A DNA stretch of 64,000 nt, from NCBI GenBank assembly GCA_028873965.1, contig JAPPMU010000061.1, positions 951-64,950 of the forward strand, given 5' to 3'. This stretch comes from Chloroflexota bacterium (GTDB lineage Bacteria > Chloroflexota > Dehalococcoidia > Lucifugimonadales > UBA3495). Positions 50,569 to 59,530 of this stretch are shown one piece after another. The number at the start of each line of letters is the position of its first letter. Position 1 is the first letter of the stretch. The notes beneath the pieces were generated by a model. That model was not told the DNA's origin. It made no database searches and saw only the letters and a list, made by a program, of their open reading frames with translations. The translations under genes were made by a program, and so were the position numbers.

Positions 50569-51945
50569 CTAGCAGGCCGAGCCGTTATTGCGCCAGGTGG
50601 CCAGCTCGTCCCAGTCTCGCGCCGCCATGAACTCGCGCCAGCGGTTGTAGAAGCCACGCTGGTTCTGTTCGCCGGCCCGGGCCTTGGTGGTGTCGAGCAC
50701 GGTGCCCTCGAGCTTGAGCCCGCCGTCCTCGAAATCGGTGACCGCGTAGCCCATGCCCATCTGGTAGTTGTAGTGGTGCCTACGGGCCATGGCGCCCCGA
50801 CTGGCGGAGTGGGCGTAGTTCCAGTTCTCCATGTCGTCCTGCTCGGTCAGCCCGGCGGGGCCGGAGTACCGGATGTAGTACTGGCGCAGGAACTCCTTGA
50901 CTTCGGGCGGCGCGGAGGCGTCCACCAGGAACCACCGCCACACCTCCGTCTGATCGGGGCCGCGCGGATGCCACACCGCGATGCTGCGCGGCTGGCGGGG
51001 CAGGTACGACATGTTGGGGAAGATCGTCCCCGGACCGGCCAGAATGCGCCACAGCTGACCCTGACGCTCCTTGCGCGCGATCTCGCACTGGTAGAAGTAC
51101 TCCGACACGATGGGGTCGTTCTGGTAGGACGGAACGGGCTGGGCGTCTTCGGGGCGCAGGAACATGACGGTTCCGTGGCCTCGCTCGGGGAAGGACACGT
51201 CCAGGGACTTGGCTCCCTCCCGCTCGCTGTTGTCGCGTCGACCCTGACCGGAAGGCCCGATGCCGACCAGGTCAACGGAGCGGTGGCTGATGTTGTGGTA
51301 ACGGTCGCCGATGAAGTTTTCGGCGGGGAACTTCCAGTTGCTGGGCACCATCCACTTTTCGATGCCGCCGATGATCTCGGTACCACCTTCGGTGCCGTCC
51401 CATCCGTCGAAGAGGATGTCCAGGTAGGTGCGGAAACCGCCGATGTACTCCAGGAAGTCGGGCGCGTTGGCGTCCCAAGTCGCCCAGATGCCGCCCTTGT
51501 AGTTGATCATACGGGGCACGCGGATCAGGCCCCACTGGGACTTGTCCAGTTCCTCGTGATAGGCGTCCTTGTAGAAGGGCACGCCGACTAGGGCGCCGTC
51601 GGTGGCGAAGCTCCAGCCGTGGTAGGGGCAGGTGAAGATTGGCGTGTTGCCCTCGTCGTAGCGGCACACCTTCATGCCCCGGTGCATGCACGAGTTCAGG
51701 AACACGTGGATCTCGCCCTGCCGGTCCCGGCACAGGATGACCGACTCCTCGCCCATGGAGGACACGAAAAAGTCGCCCGGTTTGGCCACCTGGCTCTCGT
51801 GGCCGACGAACAGCCAGGCGCGGGTGAAGATCCGGTCCTGCTCCTCGGCGTAGATGTCGGGATTTACGAAGATCTCCCGGCTGACCATGCCGTTGTCCTG
51901 GTCAACCAGACCGCTGTAACTGCTGGGCTGGAACGTAATCGCCAT
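50569..51945 (-). CDS. Rieske non-heme iron dioxygenase, large (alpha) subunit
   Basis: The 458-residue protein has the Rieske cluster motif C86-x-H88 to C106-x2-H109 (CMHRGMKVC, CPYHGW). The catalytic iron site follows, with the bridging Asp214 and His217/His221 in NFIGDRYHNISHRSVDL. This is the full ring-hydroxylating alpha-subunit layout, inserting both atoms of O2 into an aromatic ring. The ATG at 51945 follows GGAGGAACAAC. The substrate cannot be read from sequence. The beta subunit follows after a repeat element. Confidence 0.95.
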   Translation of the reverse strand: MAITFQPSSYSGLVDQDNGMVSREIFVNPDIYAEEQDRIFTRAWLFVGHESQVAKPGDFFVSSMGEESVILCRDRQGEIHVFLNSCMHRGMKVCRYDEGNTPIFTCPYHGWSFATDGALVGVPFYKDAYHEELDKSQWGLIRVPRMINYKGGIWATWDANAPDFLEYIGGFRTYLDILFDGWDGTEGGTEIIGGIEKWMVPSNWKFPAENFIGDRYHNISHRSVDLVGIGPSGQGRRDNSEREGAKSLDVSFPERGHGTVMFLRPEDAQPVPSYQNDPIVSEYFYQCEIARKERQGQLWRILAGPGTIFPNMSYLPRQPRSIAVWHPRGPDQTEVWRWFLVDASAPPEVKEFLRQYYIRYSGPAGLTEQDDMENWNYAHSASRGAMARRHHYNYQMGMGYAVTDFEDGGLKLEGTVLDTTKARAGEQNQRGFYNRWREFMAARDWDELATWRNNGSAC

Positions 51946-52146
51946 GTTGTTCCTCCGGGCGCGACTCGCCTGGTCGAATGGTATCACACTGCCGCAGGCA
52001 GGTGTTGTCCTGCTCGCGTTTCGCCGATGCGCCGGCAAGGTTCAGTCCGTCACCTCAAAATCTGCAATAACCGTCCCATTCCCCGACAGCCTGCCGGCTC
52101 CGGTTACTGCTACGCTGCGATAGAAGGAATTTGTCGGGCTGGTACA

Positions 52147-52575
52147 ATGGGAACGAATGAGAGCAATCGGTCATCGTGGAGATTCGTCGACGGCTCGCTG
52201 TCCATAACGGCCAGTATGGCTGTTGCGGTGGCAATCAGCTACTGCCAAGCTTGCGCCGGACTGTGGGGCATCGGGTTCTTCAAGAGCGTGACAGAAAAGG
52301 ACGATGGCGTAATAATACTGGGGACGCTGCTGCTGTTCCCCACCACCGTCGCGCTGTATGGAGTTTTGAAGATGTGGTTCGCTGCCAAAGAAGCCGTTGA
52401 AAAAAAGGCCGCCGAGCGAGGTCGCCGGGAAGGGATCCAGGAGGGACGCCAAGAGGGACGCCAGGAGGAGCGCGAACGCATCAAGCGGGTGCTCGCCAGT
52501 CGCGGGATAACGCCTCCCCCTGAAATTGACAGCCCGCCGGCCGACGGAACTGACACGGATCGGCCGCGGCAGTAA
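52147..52575 (+). CDS. Membrane protein with a charged coiled-coil tail, 142 aa
   Basis: Two membrane segments (SITASMAVAVAISYCQACAG and IILGTLLLFPTTVALYGVLK) precede a Glu/Arg-rich coil with short repeats (EGIQEGRQEGRQEERERIKR). The protein ends in an acidic proline-containing tail. The ATG at 52147 has no strong ribosome site. The coil segment beginning MWFAAKEAVEKKA is duplicated immediately downstream (52622). No family is recognised. Confidence 0.6.
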   Translation: MGTNESNRSSWRFVDGSLSITASMAVAVAISYCQACAGLWGIGFFKSVTEKDDGVIILGTLLLFPTTVALYGVLKMWFAAKEAVEKKAAERGRREGIQEGRQEGRQEERERIKRVLASRGITPPPEIDSPPADGTDTDRPRQ

Positions 52576-52621
52576 CGGTTCGCGCGCCTCTCTGAATCCG
52601 CACCTCGCGAGAGACGTGCCA

Positions 52622-52789
52622 ATGTGGTTTGCCGCCAAAGAAGCCGTCGAAAAACGGGCCATAGAGAAGGGACGTCGCCAAGAGCGAGAGCGCATCAAGC
52701 GAGTGTTGGCCAGCCGCGGGATAACGCTTCCAACGGAAATCATCAGCATTATTTTTGACGAACCTGACGCCGAAGGGACGCCGCGATAG
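52622..52789 (+). pseudogene. Duplicated 3' fragment of the preceding gene, 55 codons
   Basis: The frame starts MWFAAKEAVEKRAIEKGRRQ and continues ERERIKRVLASRGI, nearly the same as the coil of the gene at 52147-52575 but without its membrane part and missing a 10-residue repeat. It ends with its own C-terminus. The ATG lacks a clear ribosome site. It is probably a remnant of tandem duplication, although it remains an open frame and could be translated. Confidence 0.6.
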
Positions 52790-52795
52790 CGAGCG

Positions 52796-53689
52796 TTAGG
52801 CTGGACGCAGTTCTACGCCCGCCGTTGCTTCCAATATCCGCGCCACTATCGGGTAGCCTTCGTCTCCCCAGCCCTGAGCCTGGGCCTGCTTGTACAGGGC
52901 ATCAGCTACCGAGCCGGTGCCGGCCGGCGCCTCCAGACGCTCCGCTAGGGCGCACGCTAGGGCCACGTCCTTGGCCACGATGTCCAGCGTTCCGCCGGCC
53001 GCGAAGCTGCGGTCCAGGATGCTGTTGGGTATGGCGTTGAATGCGCGGCTGGCTCCGGCGCTCACCGGCACGATCTCGGCGAGCACCGCCGGGTCGACGC
53101 CGCCCCTGCGGGCGATGAGCATTCCTTCGATGGCGGCGATCAGGTTGGTGTAGCCCATGTATTGCGTGGCCAGCTTGGCGACGCAGCCCGCGCCGGCCGG
53201 GCCGACGTAGAACACCTGGGCAGCGACCGCATCCAGCGAGTCCCGCACGCGCTCGAACACGTCCCGCTCGCCGCCGATCATCATGGTCATGGTGGGCGGG
53301 CGTCCGCTGACCGGCGCGTCCAGCATGGACAGACCGCGCTCGGAGCAGGCGGTTGACACCCGCCGCGCCACGTCGGGATCGTTGGTGGTGGTATCCACCA
53401 GCGTTGCCCCGGCGGCCATCGCCGACAGCACGCCGGCCTCATCACCCAGCAACACCGATTCTACCTGGGTCGGGCCGGGCAGCGATGTCCAGACGATTTC
53501 GCACCCAGCGACCGCAGCCTCGGCGCCGTCCGCCCACCTGGCCCCTCGCTGGACAAGCGGTTCCGCCGCATCGCGCCTGATGTCATACACGGCCAGATCG
53601 ACGCCGGTGTCCAGGAGACAACCCGCCATGAGGCTGCCCATGGTGCCGACGCCGATGAATGCTTGCTTGTTGGGCAGTGCGGCGCTCAT
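52796..53689 (-). CDS. 3-hydroxyisobutyrate dehydrogenase-family protein
   Basis: The 297-residue protein has the N-terminal Rossmann motif FIGVGTMGSLMAGCLLDTG, the substrate motif MLDAPVSGRPPTMTMMIGGE, and the helical C-terminus with KLATQYMGYTNLIAAIEGML. The last contains the catalytic-Lys position (GAGCVAKL). The family oxidises beta-hydroxyacids with NAD(P)+. The ATG at 53689 follows GAGG. It is the last gene of a three-gene unit after an LLM enzyme and a DUF3574 lipoprotein. Confidence 0.92.
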   Translation of the reverse strand: MSAALPNKQAFIGVGTMGSLMAGCLLDTGVDLAVYDIRRDAAEPLVQRGARWADGAEAAVAGCEIVWTSLPGPTQVESVLLGDEAGVLSAMAAGATLVDTTTNDPDVARRVSTACSERGLSMLDAPVSGRPPTMTMMIGGERDVFERVRDSLDAVAAQVFYVGPAGAGCVAKLATQYMGYTNLIAAIEGMLIARRGGVDPAVLAEIVPVSAGASRAFNAIPNSILDRSFAAGGTLDIVAKDVALACALAERLEAPAGTGSVADALYKQAQAQGWGDEGYPIVARILEATAGVELRPA

Positions 53690-53704
53690 GTTCACCTCAT
53701 CAAT

Positions 53705-54136
53705 TCAATACACCGCTGCGCAGGCCGGCAGCGACGTGTAAAAGACGGCCTGCTGCTCAAATCGCTGCTTGTAGACATCCGAAATGGTGCGGACGGCGTC
53801 GACGCCAGGGTCCGCGGCGTCGGCCGGTACCAGCACGTTGAGCAGCTTGGTCGACTCCCTGTAGAGGCGTCCTGCGCCGGTGTCAAACCATTGGCCCCGG
53901 GCGTCCAGGGCCGTCAACCCGTCGGGAAAGTGCGACGTTACCGTGTCCGCCAGGAATGACTGCCACTCCTCTTCGCTGACTGTCCCTCCGCTGCCCTTCT
54001 CAAGTCCAAAGTACACGTTAAGTTCCGTGAAGGAATCCATTCCATCCGGACAAACGGCATCGCCGCCGCCCGCGCAACCTGCCGCAATGAGCAGACACGC
54101 CACGGCGGCGGCGATGCACGTCGCCCGAGATCGCAT
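53705..54136 (-). CDS. DUF3574-like lipoprotein
   Basis: The 143-residue protein has a lipoprotein signal, RATCIAAAVACLLIAAGC. A small domain follows with FTELNVYFGLEKGSGGTVSE, EEWQSFLADTVTSHFPDGLT, ARGQWFDTGAGRLYRESTKL and a final YKQRFEQQAVFY, all matching DUF3574. The function is unknown. It lies five bases after the LLM gene and 15 before the dehydrogenase gene, so it is probably in one operon. Confidence 0.85.
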   Translation of the reverse strand: MRSRATCIAAAVACLLIAAGCAGGGDAVCPDGMDSFTELNVYFGLEKGSGGTVSEEEWQSFLADTVTSHFPDGLTALDARGQWFDTGAGRLYRESTKLLNVLVPADAADPGVDAVRTISDVYKQRFEQQAVFYTSLPACAAVY

Positions 54137-54141
54137 GGGGG

Positions 54142-55308
54142 CTAGTAGTGGTCCACCAGCGGGATCTCATGGAGGGCGGGAATGACCTCCCGGCCGATCA
54201 ACTCGATGGAGCGCATCACGTCCTCGTGGGCCATGGCGCCCTCGTTGCCGTAGATGTGCAGGTAGCCGGGGTTGAGGCGATCTACGATCATGGAGAGTTT
54301 TTCCCGCACGGTGTCGGGGCTGCCCACGATGATGTTGTTGGCCTCCTGCAGCTCCTCGTAGGTCATCATCCGGCCGAACCCGCCGGCGCCCGGCAGTGTC
54401 CGCTGGATGTTGACCGCCTCGCGGGACTGGTACCCGGGCGGGTCGTTGTGCTCTCGGGGGCCGCGGTTGCGATGCTCCTGGGTCCAGAGGAACTCGCGGC
54501 CGATCTCTTGAGCCTTCTCATCGGTGTCGGCGCAGAAGATACGCAGCAGGTAGCCGAAGTGCTCCGGCCCGGGCTCGAACCCCGTCTCTCGCGCCGTGTC
54601 GATGTACACGTCGCGCAGCCGGTGCGTGTGTTCCAGCAGCGACCCCAGGTTCATGTAGGGGTGCTCATGGCGCGCCGCCCACACGACGCTCTCCGGGCTG
54701 CTGAACCCGGGGAACCAGATGGGCGGATGGGGCTTCTGCATGGGCAGCACCCAGGGGTTCACCTTCCGGTAGTGGTAGTACTCGCCCTCGTAGCGGAAGG
54801 GGCCCGGCTCGGTCCAGCACTTGATGATCAGGTCGTGGGCTTCCTCGAAGCGGTCGCGGTTCTGCGGAGGGGCGATGCCGCCCTGCAGGGTCTCAACCGC
54901 CGTGCCGCGCACGAAACCGGAGATGATGCGACCGCCGGAGATACAGTCCAGCATGGCGATCTCTTCGGCCATGCGAATGGGATCGTTCACCGCGATCACG
55001 TTGCCCAGGATGGCGATCTTGGCGTTGCGCGTGACCTTGGCGATGACCGCGGCGTCGATGTTGACCGCCGGCTTCATGCACCAGTACGAGGCGTGGTGCT
55101 CGTTGGACATGATGCCGTCGAACCCGTTCTGGTCGGCCCAGGTGTACTGCTCGTGGTACTGGTTATAGAGGATGTGCGCCTTCTCGGGGTCAAAGTGCGA
55201 GTTGGAGAAATCCAGCCGCCCCGACTCGTACTGTGACACATCGTCGTCGGTAACGTGTCCATAGGGTTGTTCGGAAAACCAGAAAACTTCCACATGGTCT
55301 TTGGGCAT
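54142..55308 (-). CDS. LLM-class flavin-dependent oxidoreductase (alkanesulfonate monooxygenase-like)
   Basis: The 388-residue protein starts MPKDHVEVFWFSEQPYGHVT. It contains NGFDGIMSNEHHASYWCMKP, AILGNVIAVNDPIRMAEEIA, MLDCISGGRIISGFVRG, PQNRDRFEEAHDLIIKCWTE and KPHPPIWFPGFSSPESVVWA. The length and NEHH motif suit FMN-dependent monooxygenases of the SsuD/luciferase type. It is the first gene of a three-gene unit. The ribosome site is GAGGAGG. Confidence 0.9.
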   Translation of the reverse strand: MPKDHVEVFWFSEQPYGHVTDDDVSQYESGRLDFSNSHFDPEKAHILYNQYHEQYTWADQNGFDGIMSNEHHASYWCMKPAVNIDAAVIAKVTRNAKIAILGNVIAVNDPIRMAEEIAMLDCISGGRIISGFVRGTAVETLQGGIAPPQNRDRFEEAHDLIIKCWTEPGPFRYEGEYYHYRKVNPWVLPMQKPHPPIWFPGFSSPESVVWAARHEHPYMNLGSLLEHTHRLRDVYIDTARETGFEPGPEHFGYLLRIFCADTDEKAQEIGREFLWTQEHRNRGPREHNDPPGYQSREAVNIQRTLPGAGGFGRMMTYEELQEANNIIVGSPDTVREKLSMIVDRLNPGYLHIYGNEGAMAHEDVMRSIELIGREVIPALHEIPLVDHY

Positions 55309-55472
55309 CAGGAGCCTCCTCGCTGTGGGCCGCCGGAACCGGTCCGGATCGCTGGGTCTGGTGGTCGATGGCCGCAGTATAGGGACGGGTGGGAGTGGGG
55401 ACAAGAGGCGCGCAAGCAAAATGATACTCATAGCCCGTAGCGTTCCCGCCACCAACTAGTGATATTTGGATT

Positions 55473-55688
55473 ATGGATGACGATGTTCTTATGAGATTTG
55501 GCGAGCGAGTGAGGGAACTGCGGGTAGATCGCGGTTACTCGCAGGAATCATTTGCGGCGCATTGCCGGCTCGACCGCAGTTATTACAGCGGTGTCGAGCG
55601 TGGGGAACGTAACATCGCGTTGCGGAACATACAGATCATTGCTGCTGGTCTGGGGATGTCGATTGCAGAGTTAATGGCAGGAGTGTGA
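55473..55688 (+). CDS. XRE-family controller-type HTH protein
   Basis: The 71-residue protein is a single helix-turn-helix domain: [40 protein letters not shown] and [20 protein letters not shown]. It matches the size and sequence style of C (controller) proteins of type II restriction-modification systems. Its stop overlaps the GTG start of the endonuclease-like gene (GTGA), so it would set timing of endonuclease expression. I did not find a clear C-box in the short leader. Confidence 0.88.
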   Translation: MDDDVLMRFGERVRELRVDRGYSQESFAAHCRLDRSYYSGVERGERNIALRNIQIIAAGLGMSIAELMAGV

Positions 55689-56563
55689 CGAGTCCAATGT
55701 TGGACCGAGATCAGTTGCGCAGATCCTATGATGCTGTCAGGCGGGCTTGTCGGGCCGACTGGCGTTCTGATGATGCAGGACAGGCCATCATAGACTTGGC
55801 CGTTATCGCGTTGCAGTTCCTGGATACGGACTGCGACCGGGTCGGCCTGACTTCCCTGGCTCACGGCAAAGAGTACGTTTCATTTGAGCGGAACGGTGTC
55901 GTCGCCCGACCTGTCAACCGAGCGTATTTTACCGATGATTGGGAGGTTATCGCACAAGATTGGCGGCGATTCGCCATCGGCAACTTGAACGCCGGTCAGA
56001 TAGAGCGGATGATGTACACAGTAGCGCTTGCCCCTTGCTTGGCTATTGAACTATTCAACCGCAACGATAAGAAAAGCCCGGCAACCTACTTCGAGTGCAT
56101 GGTCGGGCACCTTTTTGCGAAATCGTTGGGCATAGAACCGACACGAAGCGCCAGTCTGCCAGTCGCAGGCCGTAGAGTGCGTATGACTATGGATTTCCTC
56201 TTTGAAACCGCTGAGGATTTGCCAAATATCCATCTCCCGGTCAAGATGTCAACCAGAGAGCGAGTCGTGCAGGCTTGGTCCCACCAGCGATTGCTGGACT
56301 CGGCCTATGGCAGCGGCAGCTATCAAGGCACTCTGGTGGCGTTCTCAGAGACCAAATTGGACGCGCGCAAAGGCGAGGTTGTGGAAATTTGTGTCCCCGA
56401 CCAGTGGCTTGCCTATCAAACTCTTTTGGCAAGAATGGAACGTATTTACTATTTTGACACCCCGGTGCGTTATCAGGAACTTACGAATAATTTTGGAGAG
56501 CTCATTGACATAAAGCCGTTCCATACATTCTTTACTGAAATAGCGCCCGTTGCGGGCCAGTAA
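55685..56563 (+). CDS. Putative type II restriction endonuclease
   Basis: The 292-residue protein is coupled to the controller gene and converges on two methyltransferase genes. No canonical motif is certain. The segment [20 protein letters not shown], then [20 protein letters not shown], could hold a D-x(n)-(V)K PD-(D/E)XK-like core, with [17 protein letters not shown] as the preceding helix. The GTG start at 55685 gives [15 protein letters not shown]. The last 32 bases overlap the end of the facing methyltransferase gene. Context is the main support for the call. Confidence 0.72.
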   Translation: MTSPMLDRDQLRRSYDAVRRACRADWRSDDAGQAIIDLAVIALQFLDTDCDRVGLTSLAHGKEYVSFERNGVVARPVNRAYFTDDWEVIAQDWRRFAIGNLNAGQIERMMYTVALAPCLAIELFNRNDKKSPATYFECMVGHLFAKSLGIEPTRSASLPVAGRRVRMTMDFLFETAEDLPNIHLPVKMSTRERVVQAWSHQRLLDSAYGSGSYQGTLVAFSETKLDARKGEVVEICVPDQWLAYQTLLARMERIYYFDTPVRYQELTNNFGELIDIKPFHTFFTEIAPVAGQ

Positions 56564-57284
56564 CGTCGTCGCATCGCTGTTCATCTCCATCGGCGCCAAT
56601 CTCGAAGCGATTATCCAAGCCCGTCCAGCGCTTCTTCCCATCCGGTTTCAGGAATACCAAGAAGTAAGAATGGTTTTTGCGAGCGTGGGCCTGCCGTAGC
56701 ATCCTGCTCACGCCTGGCTTGCCTTTGCGTACAACGACGAACAAGTCCTCGGCTACAAAACCGTAGGCTGATAATTCATTGATGATTTCGACGTGAGTGA
56801 ACCGTTGTATGTTGGCGCATACTTCGTCCTGGCATTTGACGATGTAGATGCCTCCCTTGCGCAGGACGCGCCAAGCCTCCCGGGCCGCGGTGAAGTACAG
56901 ATCGAGGACTGCTTCGTGGTATTTTTTATCCGAGCTCGACCGGTTGTTTTGATAGTAACCTTCATAGTTTTGATGATTGACATGGGCGGTACCGCCGGGC
57001 GTGTGCATATAGGGCGGGTCAAACACCACACAATCGATGGAGCCATCGCCGTACGGGAGACTGCGGCAGTCGGTACCGGTAGCAATGTCCGTAGGCAGAA
57101 GCCGGTAGCTGCCGTCAGGAACGTTGCGCCAGAAAACTCCCCGGCCATAAGTGACGTCGGCAATGACACTGCCCGGAGCGACGTACAACGATAGGACCCC
57201 GGGGAAAACCTCGTCGTTGGTGGCAGTGTGGGCGCTGAACACCAGGTCGTTGGTGGCTACGCCGTCGGGGGATTTTCGGGGCAT
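56532..57284 (-). CDS. DNA methyltransferase (DPPY-type), R-M associated
   Basis: The 250-residue protein has the SAM-binding-like region [15 protein letters not shown] and the catalytic motif [10 protein letters not shown], typical of N6-adenine or N4-cytosine methyltransferases. [15 protein letters not shown] follows as a later strand of the fold. The ATG at 57284 follows GAGGAGA. It lies downstream of the TSPPY-type enzyme and a 51-residue gene on the same strand, and its 3' end overlaps the convergent endonuclease gene. Confidence 0.88.
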   Translation of the reverse strand: MPRKSPDGVATNDLVFSAHTATNDEVFPGVLSLYVAPGSVIADVTYGRGVFWRNVPDGSYRLLPTDIATGTDCRSLPYGDGSIDCVVFDPPYMHTPGGTAHVNHQNYEGYYQNNRSSSDKKYHEAVLDLYFTAAREAWRVLRKGGIYIVKCQDEVCANIQRFTHVEIINELSAYGFVAEDLFVVVRKGKPGVSRMLRQAHARKNHSYFLVFLKPDGKKRWTGLDNRFEIGADGDEQRCDDVTGPQRALFQ

Positions 57285-57412
57285 TGTCGTCTCCTCAGAT
57301 GGGTTCGAGTTTGGCCTTCGATGTACAGGCGATAGTTGTAACCCTGAAACAAAGCGGCGACGATCTGCCGAACTCCCTCGGCGGAGTTCAGGTCATAGAG
57401 ATTCGGCGTCAT
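57257..57412 (-). CDS. Small R-M-linked protein, 51 aa
   Basis: The ATG at 57412 has GGAG nine bases upstream and encodes [20 protein letters not shown] followed by [20 protein letters not shown]. It overlaps the end of one methyltransferase gene by 20 bases and the start of the other by 28. The protein-like composition and two-sided overlap support a real gene. I recall similar LY-DLN...GYNYRL segments at starts of larger R-M proteins but cannot name a family. Confidence 0.5.
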   Translation of the reverse strand: MTPNLYDLNSAEGVRQIVAALFQGYNYRLYIEGQTRTHLRRRQCPENPPTA

Positions 57413-58559
57413 CGTCAGCGCTCCAATAGTACTGGAGGTCGTCAAAGTCCACGCCGGCGGCGAATCCCGGTTGGCTCAACTCTTGTCGCATCGTCTCGAA
57501 ATAGTCGATGCGCTTCTCAATCAGCACGAATCGCCGGCCCATGGCAGTGGCCACCCGGCCCACCGTGCCGGTCCCGGCGAAGGGATCAAGCACGCTGTCC
57601 CCCTCAAACGAGTAGTACCGGATCACTTTGCTTACCAGTTCGTCCGGGAAAATCGCCGGGTGCGCTTTGTGGTTGGACGGCGTCACATCCCAGACGTTGG
57701 TCTTGTCATATTCGCCCAATATGAGTGATCGTTCCACCGCCGCGGGATCCGGGTGGTAGCGCAGGTTCCAGTCAATCAGCCGGTCGGTTTTCTTGCGATA
57801 GACCAGCACGTACTCGGTCACGGTAACGGGTTTGTACTGGAGCGGCTGACGGTCGGCCGCAAACCGGCGGCCCCGACCCAGATGCCAGCCGGCGCCCTCC
57901 GGCTTCCGCCAGATTACGTCGTCAATGAACTCGTACCCGATACGGTCGAGGATCGGATGCAGATCAAAAGGAATGGGCAAGCGTTTGCTGGCGGTATTGC
58001 GAGAGGTGCGTCGCACCAGCACCGGCGACACATTGACCACGAGGAAGCGCCCTTCGGCCAATATGCTGTGACAGGCCGCAAATACCTCACCGAGAAACTC
58101 CAGATATGAGGGATAATCCACGTACTCAGCGCACTCCGGCTTGGCATTGAAATAAGGGGGCGAGGTGAATATCAACTGCACGCTGTTCGGAGGGAATTCG
58201 GGAAGCGCCATGCGACTGTCGCCGAGGATCACTTTGTTGGGAACGGGCGGGAAGGCAATTCTCGCGTTGCCGGAACGATTGCGCGGCTCGGGGCATTTGC
58301 CAAGCTCACGCAATCTGGTCCCAACCATAGCCGGGGAAGGAGCGCGGTTGATCACACCGTCCGGGTCAATCTGGATCTCACCTAAGGGGCGAGAAGGATC
58401 GGCGCTGGGTACCAATGCGACCCGCCAGACGGTCAAGCGGTCATCCCACTCCGGCAAGCCCAGGGACAGCTGATCCCTCACCTCTGCGGGCATCCATTCC
58501 CGCAGCCAGTTCTCAGCCAGTTGCCGGGCGTCGTCGGTCAGCAGTTTGGAGACAACCAT
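57393..58559 (-). CDS. DNA methyltransferase (TSPPY-type, beta class), R-M associated
   Basis: The 388-residue protein has the catalytic motif IFTSPPYFNAKPE at about residue 135 and the SAM-binding motif VLDPFAGTGTVGRVATAMGR near residue 345. This catalytic-before-SAM order defines the beta class; TSPPY suits N4-cytosine as well as some N6-adenine enzymes. The ATG at 58559 has a weak ribosome site. With the DPPY-type enzyme at 56532 the island has two methyltransferases, as seen in systems with asymmetric recognition sites. Confidence 0.9.
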   Translation of the reverse strand: MVVSKLLTDDARQLAENWLREWMPAEVRDQLSLGLPEWDDRLTVWRVALVPSADPSRPLGEIQIDPDGVINRAPSPAMVGTRLRELGKCPEPRNRSGNARIAFPPVPNKVILGDSRMALPEFPPNSVQLIFTSPPYFNAKPECAEYVDYPSYLEFLGEVFAACHSILAEGRFLVVNVSPVLVRRTSRNTASKRLPIPFDLHPILDRIGYEFIDDVIWRKPEGAGWHLGRGRRFAADRQPLQYKPVTVTEYVLVYRKKTDRLIDWNLRYHPDPAAVERSLILGEYDKTNVWDVTPSNHKAHPAIFPDELVSKVIRYYSFEGDSVLDPFAGTGTVGRVATAMGRRFVLIEKRIDYFETMRQELSQPGFAAGVDFDDLQYYWSADDDAESL

Positions 58560-58701
58560 GGCGAGATTGTCGCAGGTATCCCGCCAGCCACGCAAGCGGC
58601 AGATGTCATCACGTCACGACGGTTGCTTCAAGTTTGGCCCCCCACGCCGGACGGCATCCGGTAAGATTGTGGTGCGCCGCAATCCCCCGGAGGTGTCCGA
58701 T

Positions 58702-58917
58702 ATGACTATCACAAACATCCAATCGGCTGATGTTCATCCCGGTCCGGACGCTGAATCCGACGCCGAATCCGACGCCAAATCTCTCACTGACGAGGAACGG
58801 GAGCACATACGTGAGTACTACCGCTCCCTCAATTTCAAGGAATTTCTGGCTGGTTGCCCAATTGAGGGCGTTGAATTGGCACGGGAACTCACATATCCGC
58901 GTGAGGTGGAACTCTGA
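58702..58917 (+). CDS. Antitoxin-like protein, 71 aa
   Basis: The ATG at 58702 follows GGAGG. The product is acidic, with a DAESDAESDAKS repeat near residues 16-30 and a helix (LTDEEREHIREYYRSLNFKE). Its stop overlaps the ATG of the PIN-domain gene (TGATG), the layout of a toxin-antitoxin pair. No DNA-binding motif is clear. It looks intact although the toxin frame is broken. Confidence 0.65.
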   Translation: MTITNIQSADVHPGPDAESDAESDAKSLTDEEREHIREYYRSLNFKEFLAGCPIEGVELARELTYPREVEL

Positions 58918-59329
58918 TGTTCCCACTCGACACCAATGTAGTCTCCGAGCTGCGTCAGGGAGGGCGCGGCAGCGCCGGCGTATCTGACTGGTACGACGGG
59001 TGCCAGATCAAGACCTGTTCACCAGCGCGCTGGTCATTGGCGAAATTCGCAAGGGAATTGCGAGATTGCGCCGGCGCCAAGACCATCGGCAAGCGGAAGT
59101 TCTGGAAATATGGCTGGAAGTATCACAGGATTTTTTCGCTGGGCGTATCCTCCCGGTTGACGCCGCCGTTGCCGATGTTTGGGGCCAAATGTATGCCATC
59201 CGCAACGTGTCCATCGTTGACGGTCTCATAACCGCCACCGCCAAAGTTAACAACTTCACTTTGGTGACGCGCAATGTCGAGGATGTTCAAGGGTTGGGCG
59301 TAGCTCTGCTCAATCCGTTCACCGGCTGA
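58917..59329 (+). pseudogene. PIN-domain VapC-like toxin broken by a frameshift
   Basis: The first frame from 58917 gives MFPLDTNVVSELRQGGRG and then WYDGC, after which it goes out of phase. The second frame resumes as PDQDLFTSALVIGEIRKGIA and runs to ...TRNVEDVQGLGVALLNPF at 59329. Joined, they make a normal VapC with PIN acidic residues in LDTN, GEIRKGI, VDGLITATA and TRN. The break is near 58998 and fits loss of one base in GACGGGTGCC. It may be a real inactivation or a sequencing error. Confidence 0.85.
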
Positions 59330-59530
59330 ACGAAATGGACAGAAGACGGCGACGGCGGGGGCGGCACGGCTGAAGCATGTCGTGGAGGTTAGCCTGCCCC
59401 CGTGGCCCATCGAACCACAGGGCGCCGCGTTTGACGCCCCTCGCCGCCCCGTGATACGCTTTGCTCACTATGGGTAGATGGGGATTCCTGTGGGAATCCT
59501 CGCCGACTGCGCTATTCAGGAGCGAACACG

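Noticed and set aside
55440-55472. C-box operator upstream of the controller gene
   Set aside because: I looked for paired GACT/AGTC-type half sites and found none convincing in this short leader.
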